Numbered from the stretch's first letter, positions 36,672 to 45,628 are shown. The stretch is 64,000 nt of DNA from Paucisalibacillus globulus (GCF_900184735.1 NZ_LT855386.1:580988-644987), one strand, 5' to 3'. The notes: generated by a model not told the origin, from the letters alone. Numbers and translations: made by a program.

Positions 36672-36860
36672 ATGCTAATAAACGAATTAATCTCTGACTA
36701 TGAAACTAATCGTAAGGAAGCACCTAAAACACTAAATGACATATTAGATTACTACCAAAAGAAATATATCGCTGGTGAGATCGATATTAAATTTTACCGT
36801 GATATTTATAACTTCCTCCATCAACAAGGAGCGACATCTGCTCATGAATATGTCTACTAA
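36672..36860 (+). CDS. YppF-like small protein
   Basis: A 62-residue soluble protein. INELISDYETNR at the start and LNDILDYYQKKYIAGEIDI followed by FYRDIYNFLHQQGA match the YppF family, which has the same length in B. subtilis and no known function. AGGGGGAT lies upstream of the ATG. A short terminator follows the stop. Confidence 0.78.
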   Translation: MLINELISDYETNRKEAPKTLNDILDYYQKKYIAGEIDIKFYRDIYNFLHQQGATSAHEYVY

Positions 36861-36882
36861 AGTCCTAACCTAGGGCTTTTTC
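36858..36882 (+). terminator. Short terminator after YppF-like gene
   Basis: AAAGTCCTA / TAGGGCTTT stem (one G-T pair) with a three-base loop and TTTTTCTTTT. Confidence 0.7.
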
Positions 36883-36992
36883 TTTTGGAGAAAAAACCAC
36901 ATACCTATCACACTTATTCTAATGTTCTCCACATGGATTCCACACAATTGGGAAAAATGGATAAGGAATTCATTTTAGGGAGGCTTTCTGAA

Positions 36993-37859
36993 ATGGCTAC
37001 AAACAAAGAACCAAAGACTCCACCACCCCAGGAACAAAAAATACAACCAGGCATTGAATCCCAAATGCAGCCTGAACCAGAATATATCCGCAAAAATTAC
37101 CAAGGTAGTAGTAAACTAAAAGGAAAAACTGCTCTCATTACTGGTGGTGATAGTGGTATTGGACGTGCCATAAGTGTTCATTTTGCAAAAGAAGGTGCCA
37201 ATATAGCCATTGTCTATTTGAATGAGGATGGTGATGCAGAAGTAACGAAACGTATAGTCGAAGAAGCCGGACAGAAATGCTTATTAATCCCCGGCGATAT
37301 AGGTGATCCCGATTTTTGTCATGAAACAATCGCACAAATACTGGACCAGTTTAACCAAATTGATATCCTAGTGAATAATGCAGCTGAACAACATCCTCAA
37401 AGCTACTTTCTAAATATATCCAAGCTCCAATTAGAAAATACGTTTAAAACCAATATATTTGGAATGTTCTACTTAACTCAAGCTGTATTACCTCATATGA
37501 AACAGGGCAGTACGATTATAAATACAACATCAATTACTGCCTATGAAGGACATAAGGATTTAATTGATTATAGTGCTACTAAAGGTGCAGTTACCAGTTT
37601 TACCCGTTCTCTTTCTGCTTCCTTGGTTGGGAAAGGTATTCGTGTAAATGCAGTTGCACCAGGACCTATCTGGACACCATTAATCCCTTCCACCTTTAAC
37701 GCTAAACAAGTGGACACATTTGGTTCCAACACTCCCATGAAACGGATGGGACAACCAAAAGAACTTGGACCAGCTTATGTCTATTTGGCAAGCGATGATT
37801 CTAGTTATGTAACTGGACAAGTCATCCATATAAATGGTGGAACAATTGTAAACGGATAA
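36993..37859 (+). CDS. SDR oxidoreductase, general-stress type (YhxC/YdaD-like)
   Basis: A 288-residue short-chain dehydrogenase. A hydrophilic, Pro/Gln-rich N-terminal arm (about residues 1-40) typical of the YdaD/YhdF/YhxC group precedes the Rossmann motif TGGDSGIGRA, then NNAAEQ, the catalytic Ser in TTSITAY and Tyr-Lys in DYSATKGA, and the NAVAPGPIWTPL loop. The substrate is unknown; in Bacillus related genes are in the SigB stress regulon. I saw no convincing SigB promoter. ATG 36993 has AGGGAGG 9 bases upstream; the longer upstream frame from 36885 lacks a ribosome site. Confidence 0.88.
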   Translation: MATNKEPKTPPPQEQKIQPGIESQMQPEPEYIRKNYQGSSKLKGKTALITGGDSGIGRAISVHFAKEGANIAIVYLNEDGDAEVTKRIVEEAGQKCLLIPGDIGDPDFCHETIAQILDQFNQIDILVNNAAEQHPQSYFLNISKLQLENTFKTNIFGMFYLTQAVLPHMKQGSTIINTTSITAYEGHKDLIDYSATKGAVTSFTRSLSASLVGKGIRVNAVAPGPIWTPLIPSTFNAKQVDTFGSNTPMKRMGQPKELGPAYVYLASDDSSYVTGQVIHINGGTIVNG

Positions 37860-37861
37860 AT

Positions 37862-37900
37862 GGAAACCAGCTATTAGACCTCCTCTAATGGCTGGTTTCT
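37862..37900. terminator. Bidirectional hairpin between SDR and NUDIX genes
   Basis: GAAACCAGCTATTAGA / TCTAATGGCTGGTTTC stem with one mismatch. It overlaps the last nine codons of the convergent NUDIX gene. Confidence 0.75.
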
Positions 37901-38284
37901 GATTATATTCTCCATTATTTTCTGGTCTTCTGGATATACATGTTCTAGATTCTTGATGTCTGATAATGATTTCCAGGCTGCTTCCTCAATTAGAAAATCG
38001 GGATCGTTAATCCCACTACTTTCACCAATCTTTTCTACTAAAAAATAATATGTTTTTACTGCAATACCTTTTATCTCTGTTTCTTTTGCAAATAATTCTT
38101 GTTTAATTTGTACCGTATAACCGGTTTCCTCTTTTAATTCACGTATACAGCACGCTTCTGGGGTTTCGCCTTCTTCTATGCCACCAGAGGGAATTGCCCA
38201 TGCATTTGATTCTTTTCCACGTACCATTAATACCGCATTGTCTTCATTTATACATATACCAGCTGCACCATGCCATTCCTTCAT
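37874..38284 (-). CDS. NUDIX hydrolase
   Basis: A 136-residue NUDIX-fold protein. The Nudix box is complete: GGIEEGETPEACCIRELKEE followed by TGY (about residues 33-55), so it should hydrolyse a nucleoside-diphosphate-linked substrate, not identified. The N-terminus MKEWHGAAGICINEDNAVLM is the usual first strand. Its 3' end overlaps the intergenic hairpin. A second, different NUDIX gene lies at 38820-39203, with repeat copy 3 between them. Confidence 0.9.
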   Translation of the reverse strand: MKEWHGAAGICINEDNAVLMVRGKESNAWAIPSGGIEEGETPEACCIRELKEETGYTVQIKQELFAKETEIKGIAVKTYYFLVEKIGESSGINDPDFLIEEAAWKSLSDIKNLEHVYPEDQKIMENIIRNQPLEEV

Positions 38285-38386
38285 GTATTTCCTCCTCTTT
38301 TTTATTCTTGGTCATCTGAAATTAATTAAATATCCAATTAAAGGTTTATCAAATAGGCTATTTTTGTACGGTTGTTGTCATTTTAC

Positions 38387-38758
38387 AGAAACTGTGCGGT
38401 AACTAGTTTAATTACAAAAGAATTAGTTATTGGGTATAACAGTATGACACCGCTCCGGCAGAATAGATTCTAATTAATGTTAGAGGTTAAATTATGTATT
38501 TTAATAATAAGATGCAATTAATTTTATTCATTTCCTTCTTACTAGCGAAGGAAATACACGGAGACTCCTGCGGGAGGATAGGCATCGGTGAGACCCCGGA
38601 AGAGCTTTAGCTCTGAGGAGGCTCACCAGTCGCCCGCGGCAAGGTAGACACTGTGAGGTCTTTTCGAACAGATGTCGCCCCTGTGCTGGCAGTAAAAGCG
38701 GAGTGTATTTCCGTAGCGGGTATGTTGCTCCATAATAAATTATTAGCAGCACAGTTCC
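38387..38758. repeat. MITE-like dispersed repeat, copy 3 (composite)
   Basis: Left end AGAAACTGTGCGGTAAC (38387-38403) and right end GCACAGTTCC (about 38749-38758) are inverted. The left ~80 bases match copy 2 up to CGGCAGAATA. About 80 unrelated AT-rich bases follow (38467-38546), then a GC-rich core in the opposite orientation (38547-38720) that starts GAAGGAAATACACGGAGACTCC and ends GGAGTGTATTTCC. Like copy 1, the core contains the extra GCAAGGTAGACACTG...CAGT segment. It fills most of the 535-base gap between the NUDIX genes. Confidence 0.78.
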
Positions 38759-38819
38759 TATCTACTATCTGTTAGACAAAACTATCCAGCAAAAACAGTA
38801 ACCTTTCAGAAAACAGCCA

Positions 38820-39203
38820 TTAAATATAATCAAATATCCTTATATCAACCTCATCTATAGCTCCAATATCTGTTTCTAAATCCCACAACATAATCTTTGA
38901 AATTTCATCATTATCACGAAATGGCATGAGTTCGTCTATATTGGAGAAATAAACTGGATTATATTTGATTTCCTTATTCATTATTTTTTCAGTTTTTAAT
39001 AGCCCGATAAAATCCATATCCGTTACTTTTTGTCCGGTTTCTTCATAAAGTTCTCGTTTTGCACATTGCAAGGGGGTTTCTGTTCCCTCTCTGCTCCCAG
39101 CTGGTATTTCCCATTGTTCGCGCCACTTATTGTAACAAAGAAGGTATTTTCCTTTACACTGAATGACCGCAAATGATCCTGCAATTGGCTGGAACTTATT
39201 CAT
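38820..39203 (-). CDS. NUDIX hydrolase
   Basis: A 127-residue NUDIX protein with the box GSREGTETPLQCAKRELYEE followed by TGQ (about residues 34-56) and N-terminal QPIAGSFAVIQCKGKYLL. The substrate is unknown. I chose ATG 39203, with GAAGGAAG 6 bases upstream; the in-frame extension to 39326 has no convincing ribosome site and adds a basic low-complexity stretch. The lipoprotein gene lies upstream on the same strand. Confidence 0.85.
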   Translation of the reverse strand: MNKFQPIAGSFAVIQCKGKYLLCYNKWREQWEIPAGSREGTETPLQCAKRELYEETGQKVTDMDFIGLLKTEKIMNKEIKYNPVYFSNIDELMPFRDNDEISKIMLWDLETDIGAIDEVDIRIFDYI

Positions 39204-39338
39204 ATTTGCTTCCTTCTCAAATATGAAATCCCGAAAAATTAATCCATTATTTTTAGTTTGGATCTTCTCTTTCCCGGACTTACTTCTTATAGGATCATGA
39301 CTTGCTAACTGTTGTTGTTTATTCACAAGAATCCGCCC

Positions 39339-39836
39339 CTATTTACTATCTTCTTTATGCTTATCAAAATACTGTAGCCACTTCAAAAGCTCATTTTCCC
39401 AATTTGGTTCGATTGAGAATTCAATAGTTTTGAGTTGTTGATTATCCAAATAGAGTTGCTCCGTCCAGATTTTATCTTGTTTTCTTTGGTTATATGTAAT
39501 GGTGTTAAGATACTTTTCCTGTAAGATATGGTTATCTTCCATATTAATGAAAAAGACGTAAAAGCCATTTTTTAACGCATGTATCAAATCGTCCCTTGTA
39601 ATCTTATCAATATAATTTGGTTCAATAATGATTAGATTACTTTCCTTTAAATCTATGTTTATAGTGGAAGGATTCTCAAATTCTATCTCTAACTTTTCAA
39701 GTTCTGCAACTATTTTTTCTTGATTACCAATATACTGAATGCCTGAAGACAATAGTTTTTCGCTTTCCTCTTCTTTTGGTGTACATGCAATTAATAGAAA
39801 AAGTGCTAGAATTCCAAGCATATGTTTTAGCTTCAA
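39339..39836 (-). CDS. Small lipoprotein, unknown
   Basis: A 165-residue protein with a lipoprotein signal (KLKHMLGILALFLLIACTPK, Cys in LIAC). The mature part is acidic and has no recognised domain; INIDLKESNLIIIEPNYIDK and FYVFFINMEDNHIL suggest alternating strands and helices. TTG 39836 is preferred because AAGGAGG lies about 8 bases upstream; ATG 39821 is the alternative. It probably shares a transcript with the NUDIX gene downstream. The context gives no functional clue. Confidence 0.7.
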   Translation of the reverse strand: MKLKHMLGILALFLLIACTPKEEESEKLLSSGIQYIGNQEKIVAELEKLEIEFENPSTINIDLKESNLIIIEPNYIDKITRDDLIHALKNGFYVFFINMEDNHILQEKYLNTITYNQRKQDKIWTEQLYLDNQQLKTIEFSIEPNWENELLKWLQYFDKHKEDSK

Positions 39837-39858
39837 CAGGCAATCCTCCTTAATAGTA

Positions 39859-39893
39859 TAAAAAATGACTATCAAAATTTACATGATAGTCAT
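39859..39893 (-). terminator. Terminator after DUF1801 gene (leftward)
   Basis: ATGACTATC / GATAGTCAT stem with an 11-base loop and six T on the minus strand. Confidence 0.8.
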
Positions 39894-39902
39894 TTATACG
39901 TA

Positions 39903-40331
39903 TTAATCTGTTCCCTCTGGATAGGTTTCTCTTAAAAACTTGATGGATTGTTTTATCATTGCTTTCATAACATCTACGTCCACATCAGCAATCTTGTTAA
40001 TATAGACACATGCTTTTCCAGTAGTATGTTTTCCAAATTCCTTTAGCAATTCCTCGCGTTCAGGGTCTCCAGTTGCAAAATAAAGACTAATTTTTGCCTT
40101 ACGCGGAGAGAATCCTACAAGCGGTGCATCTCCTTCGTGACCGGAAGCGTATTTATAATGATAGGACCCAAATCCAATAATACTTGGTCCCCACATCTTG
40201 GCTGGATAACCTGATGTTTCCGTGAAGATATCTAACAACTTATAGGCATCATCTTTTTTCTTTGGATTTTCAACGGTTTCAATAAATTCTATGACACTAC
40301 TATCATTTTCTTTGGTTTTTAATTCATACAT
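39903..40331 (-). CDS. DUF1801 family protein
   Basis: A 142-residue soluble protein with the DUF1801 pattern: ENPKKKDDAYKLLDIF, KMWGPSIIGFGSYHYKYASG, GDAPLVGFSPRKAKISLYF and a C-terminal DVMKAMIKQSIKFL helix. These small proteins share the YdhG/YjhX-like fold; the function is unknown. The start at 40331 is placed after AAAAGGGGTGG at suitable spacing; the ATG three codons upstream abuts the site. It is monocistronic. Confidence 0.85.
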   Translation of the reverse strand: MYELKTKENDSSVIEFIETVENPKKKDDAYKLLDIFTETSGYPAKMWGPSIIGFGSYHYKYASGHEGDAPLVGFSPRKAKISLYFATGDPEREELLKEFGKHTTGKACVYINKIADVDVDVMKAMIKQSIKFLRETYPEGTD

Positions 40332-40394
40332 ACAAACCACCCCTTTTATTTTACAGTATAGCCTCGCACATCACTGTCTTATTCTGTTCCTTCA

Positions 40395-41570
40395 TTAATT
40401 TTCTGAAGGATTTATAGAAACATACCCTGTTTCCTCAATAATAAATTGCCCCTGTTCTGAGAGAATCCACTCAATAAAAGGTTCGATATTCGGATTCTGA
40501 CTTCCTGCCGTGACAACATAAAATTCGGAAGTAATCGGATATTCCCCACTTTTGATCGTCTCTACTGTTGGGACTACACCATCAATAGCAAGGTGACGAA
40601 TTGCATTATTTTGAACCATCTCATTAGAGAAAAATCGGAATGTATACCCAATGGCATTTTTATAGTTCTTATAGGCTGCAGTTTCTTCTATTATACCACC
40701 CATCAAGTTAACAATGTCCTCCGATGGTGCTTCCATGATTGGTGTATCACCCATTAAATTTTCAAGTGCTGTCTGGCTTCCACTATCAGCTGGTCTTTGG
40801 AAAGCTCGGATGGAATCGTTAGAACCACCAACCTCTTTCCAATTCGTTATGTTACCAGCGTAAATATCCTTAATTTGATCTAACGTTAAATCACTGACTT
40901 CATTCTTGGAATTTACAAAGAACACAAAAGCCTCTATTCCTATCGGTGTGAGCTCTAATTCTACACCTCTATTTTTGGCACGATTTATTTGCGCTTTAGA
41001 TGGAGCTGCAGCAAATATAATATCTACTTCGCCACTAATTAATGAATCATAAGCTACTTGAGTTGTATTAGACATTACCTCACTTGCGTATACGTCATAC
41101 CCTTTTTCTGGGTAAGTAGCCTGTGCAAACGCAGCATAGATTGGATACAAGGCAGTAGCCCCATCCATTATAGGGAGTTCACCCTCCATCTTGAATATAG
41201 CAGGTTCATCAAGCTTCACTGCCTTGGTATCCTCAGCAAAAGGTTGATATTCAAACAGATCGACATCACCATTACCAATCGTGGGGATACTTCTATCATA
41301 GGCACTAATCACCTCATGAACAGCGATAGCGAGTATGGCAATTATAATACACCCATATACAGTCCGCCTTAGCACCTGTCCTTTTAATAATGGAAAGAAG
41401 CCATTGAAGACGAAAAACAAGAAAACAAGTGCAACCGTAATAAGAAAGGGCATATAAAACTTTTGCACTCCAAATAGTAAAGTAGCTATACTACCAATAA
41501 AAGTAAATAACCCTACCACACCACTAATTAATAAAAATAATAATATCCGAACCCCTACACTTTTTTTCAT
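40395..41570 (-). CDS. PstS-like substrate-binding protein with multi-pass anchor
   Basis: A 391-residue protein. Residues 1-90 form three predicted membrane helices (about 8-32, 38-60 and 68-88) instead of the usual lipoprotein signal. The rest (about 130-391) is a phosphate/sulfate-type binding domain: MDGATALYPIYAAFA, SGEVDIIFAAAPS, the NITNWKEVGGSN signature, FQRPADSGSQTAL and IGYTFRFFSNEM. The ligand may be phosphate or another oxyanion. No pstCAB genes are adjacent, so it might serve as a sensor rather than a transporter component. A 9-bp inverted repeat lies about 75 bases upstream of the start. Confidence 0.82.
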   Translation of the reverse strand: MKKSVGVRILLFLLISGVVGLFTFIGSIATLLFGVQKFYMPFLITVALVFLFFVFNGFFPLLKGQVLRRTVYGCIIIAILAIAVHEVISAYDRSIPTIGNGDVDLFEYQPFAEDTKAVKLDEPAIFKMEGELPIMDGATALYPIYAAFAQATYPEKGYDVYASEVMSNTTQVAYDSLISGEVDIIFAAAPSKAQINRAKNRGVELELTPIGIEAFVFFVNSKNEVSDLTLDQIKDIYAGNITNWKEVGGSNDSIRAFQRPADSGSQTALENLMGDTPIMEAPSEDIVNLMGGIIEETAAYKNYKNAIGYTFRFFSNEMVQNNAIRHLAIDGVVPTVETIKSGEYPITSEFYVVTAGSQNPNIEPFIEWILSEQGQFIIEETGYVSINPSEN

Positions 41571-41640
41571 GTTTACTTGCTCCTTTGGATGCTATTTCGA
41601 ACTAGCCTATCTTACTATCAAGATCAATCGATTTTGCAAC

Positions 41641-41669
41641 TATACCCATCCCTTTATCCTATGGGTATA
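41641..41669. promoter_or_regulatory. 9-bp inverted repeat upstream of PstS-like gene
   Basis: TATACCCAT (41641-41649) and ATGGGTATA (41661-41669), perfect, 11-base spacer. No T-run follows, so an operator is more likely than a terminator. The binding protein is unknown. Confidence 0.4.
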
Positions 41670-41739
41670 AAAAATAACTAATCTTTAAGAAACATAATTT
41701 TCCATTTAATTGTACCTAATATTCTAAATTGTTACAACC

Positions 41740-41775
41740 AAAAAAAGTAGCATTAGAACTCACTCTAATGCTACA
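41740..41775 (-). terminator. Terminator after amylase-like gene (leftward)
   Basis: GTAGCATTAGA / TCTAATGCTAC hairpin with a short loop and seven T on the minus strand. Confidence 0.9.
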
Positions 41776-41786
41776 GAAGTTTGTAA

Positions 41787-43283
41787 TTATTTAGCCTCAC
41801 GTTTTTTTTGTTTTCTACTTAAATAAACAATTGCCCCTATAAATAACACAAGAACTACAACGATTGGAGTAATAAACATCCAATTCAAACCGGAATTTTC
41901 TTCAATAATATAAACATCGGCAGATTCTCTAGCGAGCGCAACTTTATATTCGCCATTTGATGTCTCACGAACTAAATCATCACCTAGGAGACCGCGCAAT
42001 TGTAAATCCGGTTCTAGATCAGTTATGTTAACCCTTCTTGATTCACTATCATTATTTATCGCAATATACATTGTTTCATCTTCATAGGTGCGCTTAAACA
42101 GGCTCATTCCTTGATCTGAACCAACAAGCTCAAAATCACCGTATTGTAATACCGGAAACTTTCCTCGTAGTGCCAATACCTTTGAAAAGACTTCTTCTAA
42201 ATCTTGATCACCACTGTTAAAGTTCACTAATTGCTGAGCCTGTTCTATTCCTGATCCGTACATTGGAATATCTGAACCTTGAAACAGCGAAGGAACACCT
42301 GGAGTTGTCAAAAGATAGACAAGTGCTAGATTCCATGTATTCACATCATCACGCTTATTTTCAGCCGCGATTTGTGTAAAACGGTCCATTGATTTGTTAT
42401 CTACGTAGATAAGTCCACCCTCACCACCAAGTTCTTCCCATTTCTCATAGATATTTCGTACAGGAGTATCAGCTTTAGCAAATACATCCACAATAGCATG
42501 AGATAGGGCTTGATTTTCTACAACATCAATAGTCGGCATATTTTGTAATTCAGAAGGAACCTCTTCAGAGATAGTATCTGCTATTACATACATGTCTGGC
42601 TTAGCTGCCTTTAATTCTGTTGTTAGTGATTGAATAAATTCTACGGATGATTGATCAGCCGCATGTAATACAAATCCATCCACATTACTTTCATTCAACC
42701 AAAACTTCGCAACATCAATTAACATTTCACTAACTTCGGGGTTATCTTGATTCAATACTGAAACATTCTCTAGCCAAGGCTCTTCTGCAGTATTAATCTG
42801 TGCATCTTGAAGAAGCCAGTCTTGCTTTTCTGAATCAGATACAATCGGATGGCTTTCAGCTACATAATTAGTAACAAGTTCAAGAATGACCTTCATATCC
42901 CGGTTATGTGCTTCTTTAACTAGAGTTTGTAAATCTTCCATGCTACCAAGTTGCTCGTCTATAGAATAGAAATCTTCAACCCAATATCCATGATATCCAT
43001 CTGTAGCATTTTCCATAATAGGCGAAAGTGAGATGGCAGTGAATCCTAAATCTTTAAAATCATCTAGCTTTAACGTAATCCCCTCTAAATCACCCCCATG
43101 ATATGCATAAGGGTCATCTATCCTGACCTGTTCACTAAATGCCTGGTTACCATTGTTATAGCGGTCTACCAAAATATTATAAATTATTTCTTCTTGAATA
43201 GGATTGTCCTCTGCAAAGCTAACTGCTGGATATGTACTCATCAATAACAGTATCGCTAAAAATAATATTGAAATTCTTTTCAT
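41787..43283 (-). CDS. GH13 alpha-amylase homologue lacking catalytic residues
   Basis: A 498-residue protein with a signal peptide (about 1-24), a GH13 TIM-barrel domain (HGGDLEGITLKLDDFKDLGF, SPIMENATDGYHGYWVEDFY) and a C-terminal membrane anchor (about 468-490) followed by RKQKKREAK. The fold is clear, but the catalytic regions are changed. The nucleophile region GFRxD reads GFVLH (H207 for Asp). The acid/base Glu is Asp (D236, VIADTISE). The FVDNHD region reads YVDNKS (K297-S298). Region I reads LVTNY, without the DxxxNH ligands. I infer a catalytically inactive, surface-anchored protein. The gene looks intact, not decaying. Confidence 0.88.
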   Translation of the reverse strand: MKRISILFLAILLLMSTYPAVSFAEDNPIQEEIIYNILVDRYNNGNQAFSEQVRIDDPYAYHGGDLEGITLKLDDFKDLGFTAISLSPIMENATDGYHGYWVEDFYSIDEQLGSMEDLQTLVKEAHNRDMKVILELVTNYVAESHPIVSDSEKQDWLLQDAQINTAEEPWLENVSVLNQDNPEVSEMLIDVAKFWLNESNVDGFVLHAADQSSVEFIQSLTTELKAAKPDMYVIADTISEEVPSELQNMPTIDVVENQALSHAIVDVFAKADTPVRNIYEKWEELGGEGGLIYVDNKSMDRFTQIAAENKRDDVNTWNLALVYLLTTPGVPSLFQGSDIPMYGSGIEQAQQLVNFNSGDQDLEEVFSKVLALRGKFPVLQYGDFELVGSDQGMSLFKRTYEDETMYIAINNDSESRRVNITDLEPDLQLRGLLGDDLVRETSNGEYKVALARESADVYIIEENSGLNWMFITPIVVVLVLFIGAIVYLSRKQKKREAK

Positions 43284-43430
43284 TCTATGTCCTCCAGCTT
43301 ATTATAGTATGATTTTATTTACCTATGAAGTATTTCAAAGACCCATTATTCTTTTATACTCATGTACTAATTATTACCTTTATCTAGAAATAATCAACAT
43401 AATCTATTTAATTGTAGAAAAAACGCCATA

Positions 43431-43470
43431 AAAAAAGGATGTTTAAGGGCTAAAGCCTTGAACATCCTCC
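43431..43470 (-). terminator. Terminator after yisL-like gene (leftward)
   Basis: AGGATGTTCAAGG / CCTTAAACATCCT stem with one mismatch and seven T on the minus strand. Confidence 0.87.
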
Positions 43471-43478
43471 TAAACTTA

Positions 43479-43847
43479 TTACATTAATCCACCCGGCAAA
43501 CGGAAAAATCCTAAAATTATAGTAATTAAGATTGAGATTAATAACACGCTCCAGCCAACTTTAGCTGAATCACCATCTTTAATTTTACCTAGAGTCATTT
43601 CCATACCGGCAATAACCCCTACTCCAGCTAATCCCTTAACAATGGCTTCAGCAGTCATCGCGCCACTACCATTTAAGTAATGCATGATTAAATCTCCACC
43701 GGAATATAAAATTAACAGATAGTCTAAACGAAGAATCATTTGTACAATTTTAGCTGCTTTTTCTTTACCTTGCTTATGTAATACTAGTGATACAATAAAC
43801 AGAATGATCGCAAGTGCCCATGCTGTTACATGTAGATGTGTGTTCAT
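43479..43847 (-). CDS. yisL: YisL family membrane protein (DUF1516/UPF0344)
   Basis: A 122-residue protein with four predicted helices (about residues 5-22, 32-55, 68-86 and 95-115). THLHVTAWALAIILF and the LRLDYLLILYSGG block match the YisL family (UPF0344). Function unknown. GGAGGAAAAT precedes the ATG. It is monocistronic, between the amylase homologue and rocD. Confidence 0.85.
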   Translation of the reverse strand: MNTHLHVTAWALAIILFIVSLVLHKQGKEKAAKIVQMILRLDYLLILYSGGDLIMHYLNGSGAMTAEAIVKGLAGVGVIAGMEMTLGKIKDGDSAKVGWSVLLISILITIILGFFRLPGGLM

Positions 43848-44062
43848 TATTTTCCTCCTATTTCTAAAACAAGTCTATAATATATCTATTCTACTATACC
43901 ACGGATATGAATGATAACATATGAAAAATTATTGACAAAGTTAATCTATTTTATTCTCTATAGGGTTTTCATGTTTAAAATGGGTCCATATTCTTTCATG
44001 GCAATTTCAGTTTAACAATTTTCTAAGTTGTGTTACATTTGCTATATAGGAGGCGAATTTGA

Positions 44063-45259
44063 ATGGCAAATTTGAGTAAAAAAATAATAAATCAAACTGA
44101 TAATTTCGGTGCTAAGAACTACCATCCACTACCTGTTGTTGTGGCTAAAGCAGAAGGTGTTTGGGTGGAAGATCCTGAGGGCAATCGTTATATGGATATG
44201 CTTAGTGCATACTCTGCTGTAAACCAAGGACATCGACATCCAAAAATAATTGACGCATTAGTTGAACAAGCAGGTAAAGTAACACTAACCTCCCGCGCTT
44301 TTCATAATGACCAATTAGGTCCATGGTATGAAAAGATTTGTAAGCTAACGAATAAAGATATGGCTCTTCCCATGAATACTGGTGCAGAGGCTGTAGAAAC
44401 AGCAGTAAAAGCTGCTCGTCGTTGGGCATATGATGTAAAAGGAGTACCAGAAAACAAGGCTGAAATTATTGCGTGTGAAGGAAACTTCCACGGGCGTACA
44501 ATGCTAGCTGTTTCTTTATCATCTGAAGCGGAATACAAGCGTGGTTTTGGTCCAATGCTTCCTGGAATTAAGTTAATCCCTTATGGTGATATCGATGCAC
44601 TTAAAGCTGCAATAAATGAAAATACTGCTGGATTCCTTTTCGAACCAATCCAAGGGGAAGCAGGCATTGTCATTCCACCAGAAGGATTCTTAAAAGAAGC
44701 ATATGAAGTATGTAAAGAAAATAATGTACTTTATATTGCTGATGAAATCCAAGCAGGTCTAGCTCGTACTGGTAAGATGTTTGCCAACGTCTGGGAGGGT
44801 GTTGAACCTGACATGTTGATTCTTGGTAAAGCACTAGGTGGAGGTGTAATGCCAATCTCCTGTGTTGTTGCTAACAAAGACATTTTAGGTGTATTTAACC
44901 CAGGATCTCACGGTTCCACATTTGGTGGTAATCCACTAGCATGTGCCGTATCCATCGCATCACTAGAAGTATTAGAAGATGAAAAGTTAGCTGATCGATC
45001 CCTGGAACTCGGAAACTATATGATGCAAGAACTTAGAAGTATTGATAATCCAAAGATTAAAGAAGTTCGTGGAAAAGGTTTATTTATCGGTGTTGAACTC
45101 ACCGAGTCAGCTCGTCCTTATTGTGAAGCATTGAAAGAAAAAGGGTTACTATGTAAAGAAACACATGAAAATGTAATCCGCTTTGCACCACCACTTATTA
45201 TCAGTAAAGAAGATTTAGATTGGGCTTTAGGCCATATTAAAGAAGTATTAAAGGGTTAA
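44063..45259 (+). CDS. rocD: Ornithine aminotransferase
   Basis: PLP-dependent ornithine delta-aminotransferase, converting ornithine and 2-oxoglutarate to glutamate semialdehyde and glutamate in arginine catabolism. It is 398 residues. Class III aminotransferase marks are [21 protein letters not shown], the PLP Asp in [13 protein letters not shown], the Schiff-base Lys in ILGKALGGG and [19 protein letters not shown] precedes the start. No other roc genes are nearby, and no SigL -24/-12 promoter was evident, unlike B. subtilis. Confidence 0.96.
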   Translation: MANLSKKIINQTDNFGAKNYHPLPVVVAKAEGVWVEDPEGNRYMDMLSAYSAVNQGHRHPKIIDALVEQAGKVTLTSRAFHNDQLGPWYEKICKLTNKDMALPMNTGAEAVETAVKAARRWAYDVKGVPENKAEIIACEGNFHGRTMLAVSLSSEAEYKRGFGPMLPGIKLIPYGDIDALKAAINENTAGFLFEPIQGEAGIVIPPEGFLKEAYEVCKENNVLYIADEIQAGLARTGKMFANVWEGVEPDMLILGKALGGGVMPISCVVANKDILGVFNPGSHGSTFGGNPLACAVSIASLEVLEDEKLADRSLELGNYMMQELRSIDNPKIKEVRGKGLFIGVELTESARPYCEALKEKGLLCKETHENVIRFAPPLIISKEDLDWALGHIKEVLKG

Positions 45260-45266
45260 TGAAAGG

Positions 45267-45296
45267 AATGTCGCACCAAGTGTGCGGCATTTTTAT
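45267..45296 (+). terminator. Terminator after rocD
   Basis: AATGTCGCAC / GTGCGGCATT stem with a five-base loop and TTTTTATTTT. Confidence 0.87.
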
Positions 45297-45359
45297 TTTG
45301 GTTTGATTTTATGCTTGAGGAGACTCGGGGGGCCTGGATTTCTCTTCGGGCAGATGATG

Positions 45360-45545
45360 ACGGTTCTCGGGTGCATCCTCTATCAAATTGGTTACATATT
45401 GGTTACATGGTTATAGAGCATGGGCTCATCCTCTCTCATATCAGGCTCAAGGTAATAGGGATTGGGCATATCTTTTCACAGATAAGGCTCATGCTATCAA
45501 GTATCGGTTGCATGCCTTACCACTTCAAACCCATACTCCAAACAC
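45360..45545. repeat. Degenerate tandem repeat, ~42-bp period (locus C)
   Basis: Three to four poorly conserved units: GGTTACATGGTTATAGAGC..., GGCTCAAGGTAATAGGGAT... and GGCTCATGCTATCAAGTAT..., each followed by a GCAT(A/G)-containing tail; matching positions are 42 bases apart. Sequence is unlike loci A and B. It lies in the 412-base gap between rocD and gerPA. Confidence 0.55.
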
Positions 45546-45628
45546 TCAGGGGTCCATCCTCCCACACACCATCCACTAGTTTATTTTCCACCTGGTTCAG
45601 CCCCCAAATTTCCCCCGCCATCCTTTCA

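Noticed and set aside
43920-44062. SigL (-24/-12) promoter for rocD
   Set aside because: No TGGCAC-N5-TTGCA pattern; a TTGACA is present near 43932 but without a -10 at proper spacing.
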